Assembly (NCBI GenBank): GCA_038233215.1
Contig: JBBSML010000003.1
Span: forward strand, 68,712 to 132,711
Length of the DNA: 64,000 nucleotides
From: JACDBZ01 sp038233215
GTDB lineage: Bacteria; Chloroflexota; Limnocylindria; QHBO01
Direction: 5' to 3'
The notes under the pieces were generated by a model. It saw only the letters and a list, made by a program, of their open reading frames with translations, had not been told where the DNA came from and ran no database searches. Positions 33,968 through 41,353 of the stretch are shown in pieces. Positions within the stretch are counted from its first letter, which is position 1, and every line of letters starts with the position of its first letter. A program made the position numbers and the translations under genes.

Positions 33968-34057
33968 GTTAGTTGGTCATCCTGAGCACGAAACTGCCCG
34001 TTGACTCCATGGCAGCCCCGTCGTATCGTTAGCACGCCGCAAGCCTGAGCAACTAAC
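33968..34057. promoter_or_regulatory. Candidate integrase arm-type binding sites, left end
   Basis: GTTAGTTG at 33968-33975 is the reverse complement of CAACTAAC, which recurs in CTGAGCAACTAAC at 34045-34057. The same 13-bp sequence is found at the other end of the element (41889-41901). Short repeats of this kind flanking the core on both sides are typical of tyrosine integrase arm sites. Confidence 0.55.
34001..34029 (+). promoter_or_regulatory. Probable integrase promoter
   Basis: TTGACT and TATCGT are separated by 17 bp and lie 42 bp before the integrase ATG. The box sequences and spacing fit a sigma-70-type promoter. It overlaps the region with arm-type repeats, so integrase binding could control its own transcription. 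Confidence 0.5.
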
Positions 34058-34070
34058 AGAGAGGGCCGTC

Positions 34071-34979
34071 ATGACTGTGAAAGCGTCCACCTATGCTCCT
34101 GATGCGCTTGCCAGTCTAAGGGACTCGTTCGCACTTCACCTAGATGCGACCCGTTCGTCGAAGACGACCAAGATCTACCTATCGGCCCTGGACGCGCTGA
34201 TCCGCCACCTCGACGCCCACGGCATGCCGACCGCGGCACGGTCAGTCAAGCGGGAGCATGTGGAGTCGTACATTGCGGCCCGCCGCGCCACGGTCAAGCC
34301 GACGACCCTCTCCGTCGAGTTCCGAGCCCTCCAACAGTTCTGGCGGTGGGCGCTGGAAGAGGAGGAAATCGACCGATCCCCGATGGAGCGCATGAAGGCT
34401 CCGCGCGTACCCGACTCCCCCGTTCCCGTTGTCCCCGTCGAGGACTTCAAGAAGCTGCTCAAGACGACCGAGGGCAGGGAATTCACGGACCGGCGCGACG
34501 CCGCGATCCTGCTCGTCCTCTTCGATGCCGGCATCCGGCTCGGCGAGCTCGTCGGGCTGCGCCTCGAGGACGTCGAGCTGCGGGAGCGGCTTGCCTATGT
34601 CACCGGGAAGGGCGGGCACACACGCGCTATTCGATTCGGCACCAAGACAGCGGTCGCGCTGGATCGTTACCTTCGGCTACGTCGAGCACATCGGTACGCC
34701 GTGTCAGACGCGCTGTGGCTCGGCCAGGACGGTCCACTCACCGGCTCGGCGATCGCAACCATGCTCGCCCGTCGATGCGAGCGCGCAGGACTCTCCCGTC
34801 TCCACCCGCACCAGTTCCGGCACACCTTCGCGCATCACTACCTCGCGGACGGCGGGCAGGAAGGCGACCTCCAACGGCTCGCCGGCTGGCGAAGCCCGAT
34901 CATGCTTCGCCGCTACGGTGCCAGCCTCGCCGACGAGCGGGCTCGCGCGGCCTATCGCAGCCCGGCGGACCGACTGTGA
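34071..34979 (+). CDS. int: Tyrosine recombinase / integrase of the element
   Basis: A 302-residue integrase. Residues about 15-95 are the SAM-like core-binding domain (TRSSKTTKIYLSALDALIRH, TTLSVEFRALQQFWRWALEE). The catalytic domain has Arg in FDAGIRLGELVGLRLEDV, Lys in VTGKGGHTRAIR, the HQFRHTFAHHYL box, the LAGWRS His/Trp position, and the nucleophile Tyr in LRRYGAS. All active-site residues are present. It lies next to the tRNA target, as expected. A GAGG precedes the ATG by 7-8 bases. Confidence 0.92.
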   Translation: MTVKASTYAPDALASLRDSFALHLDATRSSKTTKIYLSALDALIRHLDAHGMPTAARSVKREHVESYIAARRATVKPTTLSVEFRALQQFWRWALEEEEIDRSPMERMKAPRVPDSPVPVVPVEDFKKLLKTTEGREFTDRRDAAILLVLFDAGIRLGELVGLRLEDVELRERLAYVTGKGGHTRAIRFGTKTAVALDRYLRLRRAHRYAVSDALWLGQDGPLTGSAIATMLARRCERAGLSRLHPHQFRHTFAHHYLADGGQEGDLQRLAGWRSPIMLRRYGASLADERARAAYRSPADRL

Positions 34980-35422
34980 GTCGCATAGAGCGTAAGCCGA
35001 TCAAGCATCAGAAAGTGGCGCTGGCGGCAACGCCTAACGTCCCAGTCACCCCCAGCGACAGGGAATGGGAAAGCAATAACCAGGCAGCGGCGCGGGCGGC
35101 ACGAGTGAACGTTTTGCTGCGTGTGCCATGTGGCACTCGCGGCTGTCGTGAACGCATCGCCGTCGTCGAGCTCGCCAGTGTGTCGCCGCCCAGCATGCGC
35201 GTCGTCGTCCGCGCACCGGGACGCGCTGAGCCTGCACCTCAAGGCGTCCATGCGCGCATACGCATGCTTGGACGCATTCGTCCAAGTGAGGATGCGTGGG
35301 GGTTCCCCATCGATATCTGGCCGGACGGCTCAGTTCTAGAGATTGGCTGCCGCCTCGGTCACGACTTCTCCGTCATCAGCAAGCACGACATTGCACGCCG
35401 GGTCCGCGACGTGCTAGCGTAA
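34976..35422 (+). CDS. Hypothetical protein of the element, coupled to int
   Basis: A 148-residue protein starting at a GTG that overlaps the integrase stop (GTGA). It has a basic N-terminus and a Cys cluster VPCGTRGCRER with a later Cys in EIGCRLGHDF, possibly a metal site. No family is recognised. Its position suggests a role in integration/excision control or early gene regulation, but there is no direct sign of a DNA-binding fold. Confidence 0.6.
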   Translation: MSRIERKPIKHQKVALAATPNVPVTPSDREWESNNQAAARAARVNVLLRVPCGTRGCRERIAVVELASVSPPSMRVVVRAPGRAEPAPQGVHARIRMLGRIRPSEDAWGFPIDIWPDGSVLEIGCRLGHDFSVISKHDIARRVRDVLA

Positions 35423-35423
35423 G

Positions 35424-35585
35424 GGCAGCAGTGAGAGCTGCCGATGAACGATGCCGAACCCGCAAGCCGCGGGTTGAAAACCGGTCAGTAGTCGCCGAGG
35501 CGTAGCCGCGTCCTCAGTCGAGACTGATCGGTTTCGTGTTTTCCGGGACTGCCACCTCACCTCGGTCGATGACCGGAGAGGTGGC
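35424..35585 (+). ncRNA. Candidate structured RNA: four consecutive stems in a non-coding gap
   Basis: The 170-bp gap between two element genes holds four successive stems: GGCAGC/GCTGCC (35424-35442), AACCCGC/GCGGGTT (35457-35475), ACCGGTCAGT/ACTGATCGGT (35480-35489 with 35523-35532, one G-U pair, enclosing smaller hairpins), and GCCACCTC/GAGGTGGC with an inner CGGTC/GACCG (35551-35585). The last stem ends 8 bases before the next start codon. No protein frame is convincing. It could be an RNA regulator or a long cis-acting leader. Known families were not recognised. Confidence 0.45.
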
Positions 35586-35593
35586 ATCAAAGA

Positions 35594-35860
35594 GTGTTAT
35601 CCCCAGAGGAACGCAAGCTGCGAGCGAGAGCCGCAGCCTACGCCCTGCACGCTCAGGGCGGCACGTCTACCAAAGCAGGTACCAGATCATTTCTGGAGCG
35701 TTTTGAGCGCCAGGTAGACCCCGACGGCTTGCTCCCGATCGAGGAGCGCACACGCCGCGCTCTCTTGGCTCGCAAGAGCTACATGAGTTTGCTCGGGATG
35801 AAGGCCGCGAAGGCAAGGCGGCTCGCGGCCGATCGAGGGGCGGCTGCCGATGCCACCTGA
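35594..35860 (+). CDS. Hypothetical protein, conserved actinobacterial-type VDPDG...ER helical protein
   Basis: An 88-residue basic helical protein with the run FLERFERQVDPDGLLPIEER and RRALLARKSYMSLLGMKAAK. I recall this pattern from small hypothetical proteins of high-GC genomes and their phages, without a known function. It starts at a GTG just after the last hairpin of the non-coding segment and overlaps the next gene by 11 bp. Confidence 0.6.
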   Translation: MLSPEERKLRARAAAYALHAQGGTSTKAGTRSFLERFERQVDPDGLLPIEERTRRALLARKSYMSLLGMKAAKARRLAADRGAAADAT

Positions 35861-36077
35861 TGGCAGAAGCCGCCCTCCACAGGCGGCTCCACCGAACGCA
35901 ACTGATGTTGACTCTATCACCCTCACTGAGCTTCCAATGGCGTTCGAGTGGCGCCAGTGCCCTGAACATCCTGTTCTCGAGATCAGCGTCCTCGTGACGC
36001 GTGATGCCGCGCCCTGGTGCGTTGGCGGTGCCGAGATTCATGGCCATTGGCTCGACCGCGAGCAGGTGGTGGCATGA
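35850..36077 (+). CDS. Hypothetical protein of the element
   Basis: A 75-residue protein with an N-terminal Pro-rich part and a compact C-terminal part FEWRQCPEHPVLEISVLVTR, WCVGGAEIHGHWLDREQVV. It overlaps its neighbours at both ends (ATGA at the 3' end), which supports it as part of the operon. No family recognised. Confidence 0.55.
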   Translation: MPPDGRSRPPQAAPPNATDVDSITLTELPMAFEWRQCPEHPVLEISVLVTRDAAPWCVGGAEIHGHWLDREQVVA

Positions 36078-36451
36078 GAACTGACGGGATGGGGCCGCCG
36101 CTTGTCGCGATGCCCTGGGAGCAGGATGATCCTGAGCCGATCAGCCGCCCGGCAACTGCGGAACATTCCGCAGTCCAGCCTGATGATGAACATCGTGATG
36201 AGCCGCTTCCGCCGCCAAGTGAACCGATGGCCGTGGCTCGCGCCATCGTGGCCGCCCTCTACGCCAACGATGCGCGGCTGCTGCTCCGATCGAGGTCCGG
36301 TGACTTCTACCGCTGGGATGGCCGATGCTGGCCCGAGGCTGAGTCACGCGGCATCCGGGGAGCGGTGTACGCCTTCCTGGAGCACGCCACCTACGCCAAC
36401 AAGGACGGCATCCCGGTGCCGTGGGGCGCCGACCCGACGCAAGGTGGATGA
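36074..36451 (+). CDS. N-terminal part of the SF3 helicase/primase, separated by a frameshift
   Basis: A 125-residue product. After a Pro/acidic leader, residues about 50-122 (VARAIVAALYANDARLLLRS, then GDFYRWDGRCWPEAESRGIR) look like the start of P4-type primase-helicases. The frame ends at TGA 36449-36451. In the +1 frame the protein goes straight on as RKVDDVLDALRAVVHL, the expected continuation. The two frames overlap at about 36430-36451. This may be a sequencing error, a mutation, a split gene or a programmed +1 shift. Confidence 0.6.
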   Translation: MRTDGMGPPLVAMPWEQDDPEPISRPATAEHSAVQPDDEHRDEPLPPPSEPMAVARAIVAALYANDARLLLRSRSGDFYRWDGRCWPEAESRGIRGAVYAFLEHATYANKDGIPVPWGADPTQGG

Positions 36452-37823
36452 CGTGCTCGACGCCCTGCGCGCCGTTGTCCACCTGAATGTCGCGGTCGAA
36501 GCGCCAGCCTGGCTCGATGGGCGCAGCCTGCCGGCATCGGAGATGGTCGCGGTCGCCAACGGGCTGCTGCACCTTCCGACGCGACGATTGCATCCGCATT
36601 CCCCGCACTTCTGGACCCACCACGCGCTGCCCTTCGACTACGACCCGGCGGCGCCCACGCCGACCCGCTGGCTTGCATTCCTGCGAGAGCTGTGGGGCGA
36701 CGACGAAAGTTCGATTGCCGCCCTCCAGGAGACCATGGGCTACCTGATCGGTGGTGACACCCGCCAGCAGAAGATCTTCCTGCTGGTCGGTCCCAAGCGC
36801 TCCGGCAAGGGCACCATCGGTCGCGTGCTGACTGGGCTGCTGGGTCGGCACAACGTGGCCGCTCCGACGCTGGCTGGCATGGCCACCAACTTCGGGCTAT
36901 CGCCTCTGATTGGGCGTCCACTGGCGCTCGTCTCGGACGCCCGACTGTCGAGCAAGGCCGACAACGGCGTCGTCGTCGAGCGGCTGCTATCGGTGTCGGG
37001 CGAGGACTCGATCACCATTGACCGCAAGTACAGAGATCCGTGGACCGGGCGCCTGTCGTCTCGGTTCATGGTGCTCACCAACGAGCTGCCGCGTTTGGCC
37101 GATTCGTCGGGCGCCCTCTCGTCGCGCTTCGTGCTGCTGGTCCTGAGCCGCACCTTCTACGGGCGCGAGGACCCGACGCTCACCGATCAGCTCCTAGCCG
37201 AGGCGACGGGCATCTTGTCGTGGAGTCTCGACGGACTCGATCGTCTCAACCAGCGCGGCTATTTCGAGCAACCAGCTGCCGGCGCCGATGCACTCCGCCA
37301 GCTCGAGGACCTCGCATCCCCGGTGGCCGCATTCATCCGCGAGCGCTGCCACGTTGGATCCGATGCCAGCGTGGCGGTCGACGAGTTGTGGACGGCCTGG
37401 AAGTTGTGGTGCGAAGGAGACAACCGGCACCCCGGCACCAAGGCGGTGTTCGGTCGCGACCTGCGAGCGGCGGTGCCGACCCTCAAGCGCTATCGGTCGC
37501 GTGATGATGATGATCGTCGCTACGTCTATGCCGGCATCGGTCTGGGTGAGAACAACAATGGACTGGACCTAGGACCTCTAGGACCGGACCCCACGAAAAC
37601 GGCCTCTGTCCCTAGTGGTCCTAGGACCTCACCAATGTATTCCCCGCAAACCGGGGCCAGCATCGGTGGGGACCACAATGATCCGGACCGCGGACCAGTG
37701 CGGACCAACGGCGCAGATGAGGGTCTGGTCCGCGATGGTCCGCGACCCAACCCATTGTCGGCTGTACCCAGCGATTCGATCGAGGGCCGGTACCTGCGAT
37801 CCATCGGGGAGCTGGACTCGTGA
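36444..37823 (+). CDS. P4-type SF3 replicative helicase (D5-like), C-terminal part
   Basis: 459 residues from GTG 36444. It has the phage/plasmid primase D5 pattern: WLAFLRELWGDDESSIAALQ, Walker A FLLVGPKRSGKGTIGR, the SF3 B' and C motifs around PLALVSDARLSSKADN and SRFMVLTNELPRLADSSGAL, then SSRFVLLVLSRTFYGRED. The last 110 residues are a low-complexity tail rich in Gly, Pro and Asp. It would unwind the element's origin as a hexamer. The tail-coding DNA carries the GGWCC array. The frame is open upstream of 36444, so a longer product via frameshift is possible. Confidence 0.85.
   Translation: MDDVLDALRAVVHLNVAVEAPAWLDGRSLPASEMVAVANGLLHLPTRRLHPHSPHFWTHHALPFDYDPAAPTPTRWLAFLRELWGDDESSIAALQETMGYLIGGDTRQQKIFLLVGPKRSGKGTIGRVLTGLLGRHNVAAPTLAGMATNFGLSPLIGRPLALVSDARLSSKADNGVVVERLLSVSGEDSITIDRKYRDPWTGRLSSRFMVLTNELPRLADSSGALSSRFVLLVLSRTFYGREDPTLTDQLLAEATGILSWSLDGLDRLNQRGYFEQPAAGADALRQLEDLASPVAAFIRERCHVGSDASVAVDELWTAWKLWCEGDNRHPGTKAVFGRDLRAAVPTLKRYRSRDDDDRRYVYAGIGLGENNNGLDLGPLGPDPTKTASVPSGPRTSPMYSPQTGASIGGDHNDPDRGPVRTNGADEGLVRDGPRPNPLSAVPSDSIEGRYLRSIGELDS
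37565..37741. repeat. Dense GGWCC motif array in the helicase gene tail
   Basis: Twelve GGWCC pentamers (nine GGACC, three GGTCC) occur in 177 bp, starting at 37565, 37572, 37581, 37586, 37617, 37624, 37670, 37685, 37692, 37702, 37727 and 37737. One pair forms the perfect palindrome GGTCCTAGGACC (37617-37628). They fall in all three reading-frame phases, so the pattern is not caused by a repeated peptide. Candidate roles are a replication origin bound by the helicase or a packaging signal. Confidence 0.7.
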
Positions 37824-38167
37824 CCCGCTCTTCACACGCCACCATCGCCATCGCCAGCCTTATCTCCGAACGTGACTGGCAACGGCAAGTCACCGATGCC
37901 GCGGATCTGCTCGGCTGGTCGTGGTGCCACTTCCGACCTGCCATGACATCGAAGGGATGGCGCACGCCGGTCTCGGGTCCACTCGGGTCTGGCTTCGTCG
38001 ACCTCGTCCTGGTCCGTGGCGATCGCCTCGTCATGGTCGAGCTGAAGGCTGAGCACGGACGGCTGACGATCGAGCAGCGCACCGTGATCGACCTGCTTCG
38101 TCCAGCGGTTGAAGTCCATGTCTGGCGTCCGACCGATCTCGAGATCGCGCTGGAGGTACTGCGATGA
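37820..38167 (+). CDS. VRR-NUC domain nuclease
   Basis: A 115-residue protein with the VRR-NUC/restriction-like core: GLWS-type start QRQVTDAADLLGWSWCHFRP, GSGFVDLVLVRGDRLVMVELKAEHG with the catalytic Asp and ExK, and LTIEQRTVIDLLR. Members cut branched or structured DNA and are common in phages beside replication helicases. It starts at a GTG overlapping the helicase stop codon. Confidence 0.85.
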   Translation: MTRSSHATIAIASLISERDWQRQVTDAADLLGWSWCHFRPAMTSKGWRTPVSGPLGSGFVDLVLVRGDRLVMVELKAEHGRLTIEQRTVIDLLRPAVEVHVWRPTDLEIALEVLR

Positions 38168-38397
38168 GCGGACGCCTGCCCACGATCCGCGCCACGTGCC
38201 ACGTCTGCGCCGAACGGCGCCCTCTCGATGAGCTGTTGAGCGTCGAGCGTAGGCGGCAACCAGTCCCGATCTACCTGTGCCGGCCAGGCTCAACGAAGAC
38301 CGCCTGCTTCGGCCGCATCCAGAAGGGCGTCGGGGTCAGTCGCGTTCGCTCGGCAATGACCGACGTCAAGCCGCTCATGGGAAAGGAAGACCGATGA
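38164..38397 (+). CDS. Small zinc-ribbon-like hypothetical protein
   Basis: A 77-residue basic protein with CHVCAERRPLDELLSVERRR, a later Cys in YLCRPGSTKTACF, giving a C-x2-C...C-x8-C pattern that could bind zinc. It overlaps both neighbours by ATGA. Function unknown. Confidence 0.6.
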   Translation: MSGRLPTIRATCHVCAERRPLDELLSVERRRQPVPIYLCRPGSTKTACFGRIQKGVGVSRVRSAMTDVKPLMGKEDR

Positions 38398-38561
38398 CCA
38401 ACGCACCCGATGCCGACGAGGTCTGGGCCGACGCCTCGATTGCCGAGGCGTCGCTGCTCGCCCATGCCAAGTCGTTGATTGCGAGGGCGGTCGAGGAAAG
38501 CCTCGCGGCCGTCGAGCCGGAGATGCGCGCACTCGCGGCGAGGCGGCACGGCGGTTCCTGA
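38394..38561 (+). CDS. Small acidic helical hypothetical protein
   Basis: A 55-residue protein, predicted almost fully helical (EVWADASIAEASLLAHAKSL). It overlaps the preceding stop with ATGA and the next start with TGATG, as do its neighbours, which supports it as a real operon member. No family recognised. Confidence 0.5.
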   Translation: MTNAPDADEVWADASIAEASLLAHAKSLIARAVEESLAAVEPEMRALAARRHGGS

Positions 38562-38728
38562 TGGCCGTGACCGTCGAGACGCGACGTGTCACCGAGCAGC
38601 ACCTCGACCGGCTGAAGGTCACCGACCAGGAGGTCGCGCTCTGGTCCGAGCTGGTCGGCCTGCGCCAGACGTTGCAACGTCTTCGCCGCGAGCTTGAGGA
38701 CTACGAGGACGGCGAACGTGTCCATTGA
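38561..38728 (+). CDS. Small coiled-coil hypothetical protein
   Basis: A 55-residue protein with a heptad-like C-terminal helix ALWSELVGLRQTLQRLRREL. Its ATG shares a base with the preceding stop (TGATG). The 126 bp that follow, up to the terminase gene, have no gene I can support. Confidence 0.5.
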   Translation: MAVTVETRRVTEQHLDRLKVTDQEVALWSELVGLRQTLQRLRRELEDYEDGERVH

Positions 38729-38854
38729 AGCGATGAAAGGGCCGATGCCCGACCCGGGGTACACACCGACATGGCGGCAAATCCCTGTAGACCATCGGCC
38801 AGTGCCCTCCCCCGCGCTGCATCCCGAAACAGTTGAAGAAACGGAGCCCAATCC

Positions 38855-39226
38855 ATGGCTGAACCACCGATCCTCAAGGCTAATCACATCCTGGCGGTCC
38901 GCTCGACGGGTGCGAAGATCCCGCCACCGAGCCACCTCAGCGCCCATTCGAAGCGGTTCTGGCAGCAGATCAGCGCTTCCTGGGACCTGGAGAGTCACCA
39001 TCTGCGCATCTTGGAGCTGGCCTGTGGGGCGCTCGACCGTGGAGAGGAGGCTCGCCTCGCGATCACGCGTGACGGCGCCTACCAGCCTGCTCGCGACGGT
39101 TTCAAGATGCACCCCGCCATCTCCGTTGAGCGCGAAAGCTCGCGGACGGCGCTGCGAGCTCTCCGCGAGTTGGGCTTCGATGTCAGCGACCAGGCGCCCT
39201 CGCAGCGCAACCGGAAGGCGAGCTAG
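38855..39226 (+). CDS. terS: P27-type phage terminase small subunit
   Basis: A 123-residue protein with the P27 family order: a short basic leader, PPPSHLSAHSKRFWQQISA and WDLESHHLRILELACGALDR, then a long helix with EEARLAITRDGAY and KMHPAISVERESSRTALRAL RELG. Small terminases recognise the packaging site on phage DNA. No large terminase follows, so the protein would have to work with a helper's large subunit. Its stop overlaps the next GTG. Confidence 0.8.
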   Translation: MAEPPILKANHILAVRSTGAKIPPPSHLSAHSKRFWQQISASWDLESHHLRILELACGALDRGEEARLAITRDGAYQPARDGFKMHPAISVERESSRTALRALRELGFDVSDQAPSQRNRKAS

Positions 39227-39618
39227 TGCCGCGTCTTCAACGTCGTGGCCTCGGCCGCTCCGACCAGCTCAACGTCGAAGAGCGGACCGATCTGTGGGGC
39301 GCACCGTTGTTCGGCCGGCCCGGCTTCCCCGACGAGGCAGCTCGACGAGCCGCCTGGTTCGACCATCGCGACGAGATGCTCGATGAATTCATCGAACGGT
39401 TTCCGCTGCTACGGCCAGAAGCGTTCTGGCAGTTCGAGCCGGGTATCCCCGATGCCTTGCGCGACGGCGACGCTCCCGACTCCCTTCAACAGCTCGACGA
39501 CCTAGAGCGGCGTCGGCTGGCGTGGCTGCGCTCCAACGGCGAGCTCACCGATCACGAGCTTCAACAACTACCTCATGAAGGAGATCATCATCATGACGAC
39601 CATCGACCCGCGGCCTGA
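39226..39618 (+). CDS. Hypothetical protein of the element's packaging/capsid block
   Basis: A 130-residue acidic protein rich in Trp and Phe (WGAPLFGRPGFPDEAARRAA, FPLLRPEAFWQFEPGIPDAL) with a His/Asp-rich end. Proteins like this often follow the small terminase in high-GC prophage-like islands, but I know no function. It starts at GTG in a TAGTG overlap and ends 26 bp inside the next gene. Confidence 0.55.
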   Translation: MPRLQRRGLGRSDQLNVEERTDLWGAPLFGRPGFPDEAARRAAWFDHRDEMLDEFIERFPLLRPEAFWQFEPGIPDALRDGDAPDSLQQLDDLERRRLAWLRSNGELTDHELQQLPHEGDHHHDDHRPAA

Positions 39619-40108
39619 CGAGGCCGATGCAAGCGCTCCAGTCGCCGCCCAGGCGCCGCAGGACGGCCCACAAGCGGCGGAACAGGCGGAACCGGCCGAG
39701 GATGCCGCCGACACCGCCCTGGTGCGCAGCCTTCGCCTCGAGAGCCGTGGCCGCAAGGACCGAGTCCGAGCCCTGGAGTCCAGGATCGCCGAGCTCGAGC
39801 AGGAGGTCGGAGATCACCGCACTTACCGCCTCGATCATGCGGTCCGAGAGGCGAACGCCGGCCGCCCGCGGCGATTGGCCGACGTGTCGGACCTGTTCGT
39901 CTTCAGCTCGGCTGCCGATCTGCTCGACGACAACGGCGCGCCCGATCCGAACAAGATCCAGGCCGCTCTCGACCAGCTCATCGACAAAAAGCCGCACCTT
40001 GTCCAGCGCACTTCGGGATGGGATGGCGGCCTCCGTGGGTCAACCGTTCCGCCTCCTGCACCTTCACTCGGCGGTCTCATCGGAGCCGCAGCGCGCGGAG
40101 AAGACTGA
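39593..40108 (+). CDS. Capsid scaffold-like coiled-coil protein
   Basis: A 171-residue acidic protein. Residues 1-45 are Ala/Glu/Pro-rich, followed by a coiled coil (RKDRVRALESRIAELEQEVG) and a conserved-looking part VSDLFVFSSAADLLDDNGAP with LDQLIDKKPHLVQ. ATG 39593 was chosen because AAGGAG sits 9 bases upstream. The layout fits phage scaffolding proteins. The element's capsid protein lacks an N-terminal delta domain, so a separate scaffold would be needed. Confidence 0.6.
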   Translation: MTTIDPRPDEADASAPVAAQAPQDGPQAAEQAEPAEDAADTALVRSLRLESRGRKDRVRALESRIAELEQEVGDHRTYRLDHAVREANAGRPRRLADVSDLFVFSSAADLLDDNGAPDPNKIQAALDQLIDKKPHLVQRTSGWDGGLRGSTVPPPAPSLGGLIGAAARGED

Positions 40109-40121
40109 GGGCATGAGAAGG

Positions 40122-40155
40122 GCCGGGGCGGCAGGCGGAGAACCGCCGCCCCGGC
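40122..40155. terminator. Strong hairpin between convergent element operons
   Basis: GCCGGGGCGGC and its exact reverse complement GCCGCCCCGGC form an 11-bp stem with a 12-nt loop. It lies 14 bp after the scaffold-like gene's stop and 15 bp beyond the stop of the leftward small gene, so it can end transcription from both sides. Confidence 0.8.
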
Positions 40156-40169
40156 TTATGAATCGCTCG

Positions 40170-40340
40170 CTACTTCTTCGAGGAGGTCGGCTTCTTCGGC
40201 TTCTCCTCCACCTCCGTCGCGATCCCACGGAGTGTGAGACGGGCGGCCGTCGCCTCATCGGTATCGAACTCCTTGCCGGCACCGTGGAGACGACCGTCGA
40301 GCGTGACCTGCGTCCCTTCACGCACCTTCAGCCGCTTCAC
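40170..40340 (-). CDS. 56-residue basic protein coupled to the capsid gene
   Basis: GTG start overlapping the capsid stop codon (GTGA). The product starts KRLKVREGTQVTLDGRLHGA and ends in a Lys/Ser/Glu-rich tail EEKPKKPTSSKK. Its position behind the capsid gene and its small beta-type N-terminus suggest a head accessory protein, as seen after capsid genes in phages, but this is inference. Confidence 0.6.
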   Translation of the reverse strand: MKRLKVREGTQVTLDGRLHGAGKEFDTDEATAARLTLRGIATEVEEKPKKPTSSKK

Positions 40341-41206
40341 GGTGTGACACCGGTCAGCACGACGAGACCGGCAGGGTTGAGCGCGCCGATGTCCATGCGA
40401 GCAACGATGCGGAGCGCCACCTGGTCATAGTTCCCGTAGGTCTCACGGAGCACGTCGAGGCGCGGTTCGAGGTCCCGACCAATCGCGACCTGGTTCATGT
40501 CCGCGAGGATCACGGTGCCAGTGGCAAGCTGCGTCGTGACATACACCGGGATGCCCAGAAGCGTCATGCGGCCCGCCTCGGCGGGTGACGACTGCAACAG
40601 GTAGCCGCCGCTGCCAGCTCCCTCGCGCTGCTTGTGGAGGGCGATGAAGACCGCGGGGTTCATGAACCAGGCGGTCGGGGTGGCATCGTTCGCCATCGCC
40701 GTTCCGACCGCGTCGTACGCGACATCGACGGTCGGCGTGCCAACGAGGCCGGTGACCGCTGCGCCGGTCTGAGCAGCCAGGCCGGTGATCGTGTTCGCCG
40801 CCCCGGTGCCGGCCAGGAAGGCAGAGTCGAGTTCGCGGGCGATGGCGCGGATGAACGCGTCACCGATCAACGTCTCGACGTTCCCGACCGAGTTTCTGGC
40901 GAGCTCGTTGCTGAGCCGATGCAGAACCTTGAGGCTCTTGAGGCTCGTCGGGAGCAAGGTCATCTCGTCGTAAAGCGGGTCAACCTCTGCGATCAATGTG
41001 TTTTCGCTGCGCCAGGGATCGGCCAGGTTGATGCTCGCGATACGCGGGACGCGGACTGGAGCGCCGCCACGAGCATCGAAGACACGATCGGACGGGGTGG
41101 CCTGCAGGACGATGGAGCGATCGGCGAGAGGGTCGAACAGGATGGGGATGACGCGCTCGGGCGTCAGGACGCCGCCGATGGCGTCGGTGGTATAGCCGCT
41201 AGGCAT
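40337..41206 (-). CDS. HK97-type major capsid protein
   Basis: A 289-residue protein with the HK97-fold capsid pattern: LTPERVIPILFDPLADRSIV, PVRVPRIASINLADPWRSEN, the E-loop and spine with LARNSVGNVETLIGDAFIRA and ELDSAFLAGTGAANTITGL, AWFMNPAVFIALHKQREGAG, and the A-domain LLGIPVYVTTQLATGTVILA. It is short and lacks the N-terminal delta/scaffold domain. GAGGTG lies 8 bases before the ATG. It is the only element gene group on the minus strand. Confidence 0.88.
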   Translation of the reverse strand: MPSGYTTDAIGGVLTPERVIPILFDPLADRSIVLQATPSDRVFDARGGAPVRVPRIASINLADPWRSENTLIAEVDPLYDEMTLLPTSLKSLKVLHRLSNELARNSVGNVETLIGDAFIRAIARELDSAFLAGTGAANTITGLAAQTGAAVTGLVGTPTVDVAYDAVGTAMANDATPTAWFMNPAVFIALHKQREGAGSGGYLLQSSPAEAGRMTLLGIPVYVTTQLATGTVILADMNQVAIGRDLEPRLDVLRETYGNYDQVALRIVARMDIGALNPAGLVVLTGVTP

Positions 41207-41353
41207 AAGAAAAGCACCTCAGAAGTCAGATGGACTGCCGGGGGCGTCGTTCCGACGCTCACCGTTGACCCGTCCGGGCGCTTTACCGTCACGCCCACCG
41301 CGTCCGCGGCGACCGCTCTGTTTATTGTAGCGCTCGCGCTAACATCAGCGCCG

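Noticed and set aside
38732..38854. Possible small gene between the coiled-coil protein and terS (MKGPMPDPGYTPTW...).
   Set aside because: The frame does not end before terS and continues as an antisense-like Ser/Arg-rich product through it.
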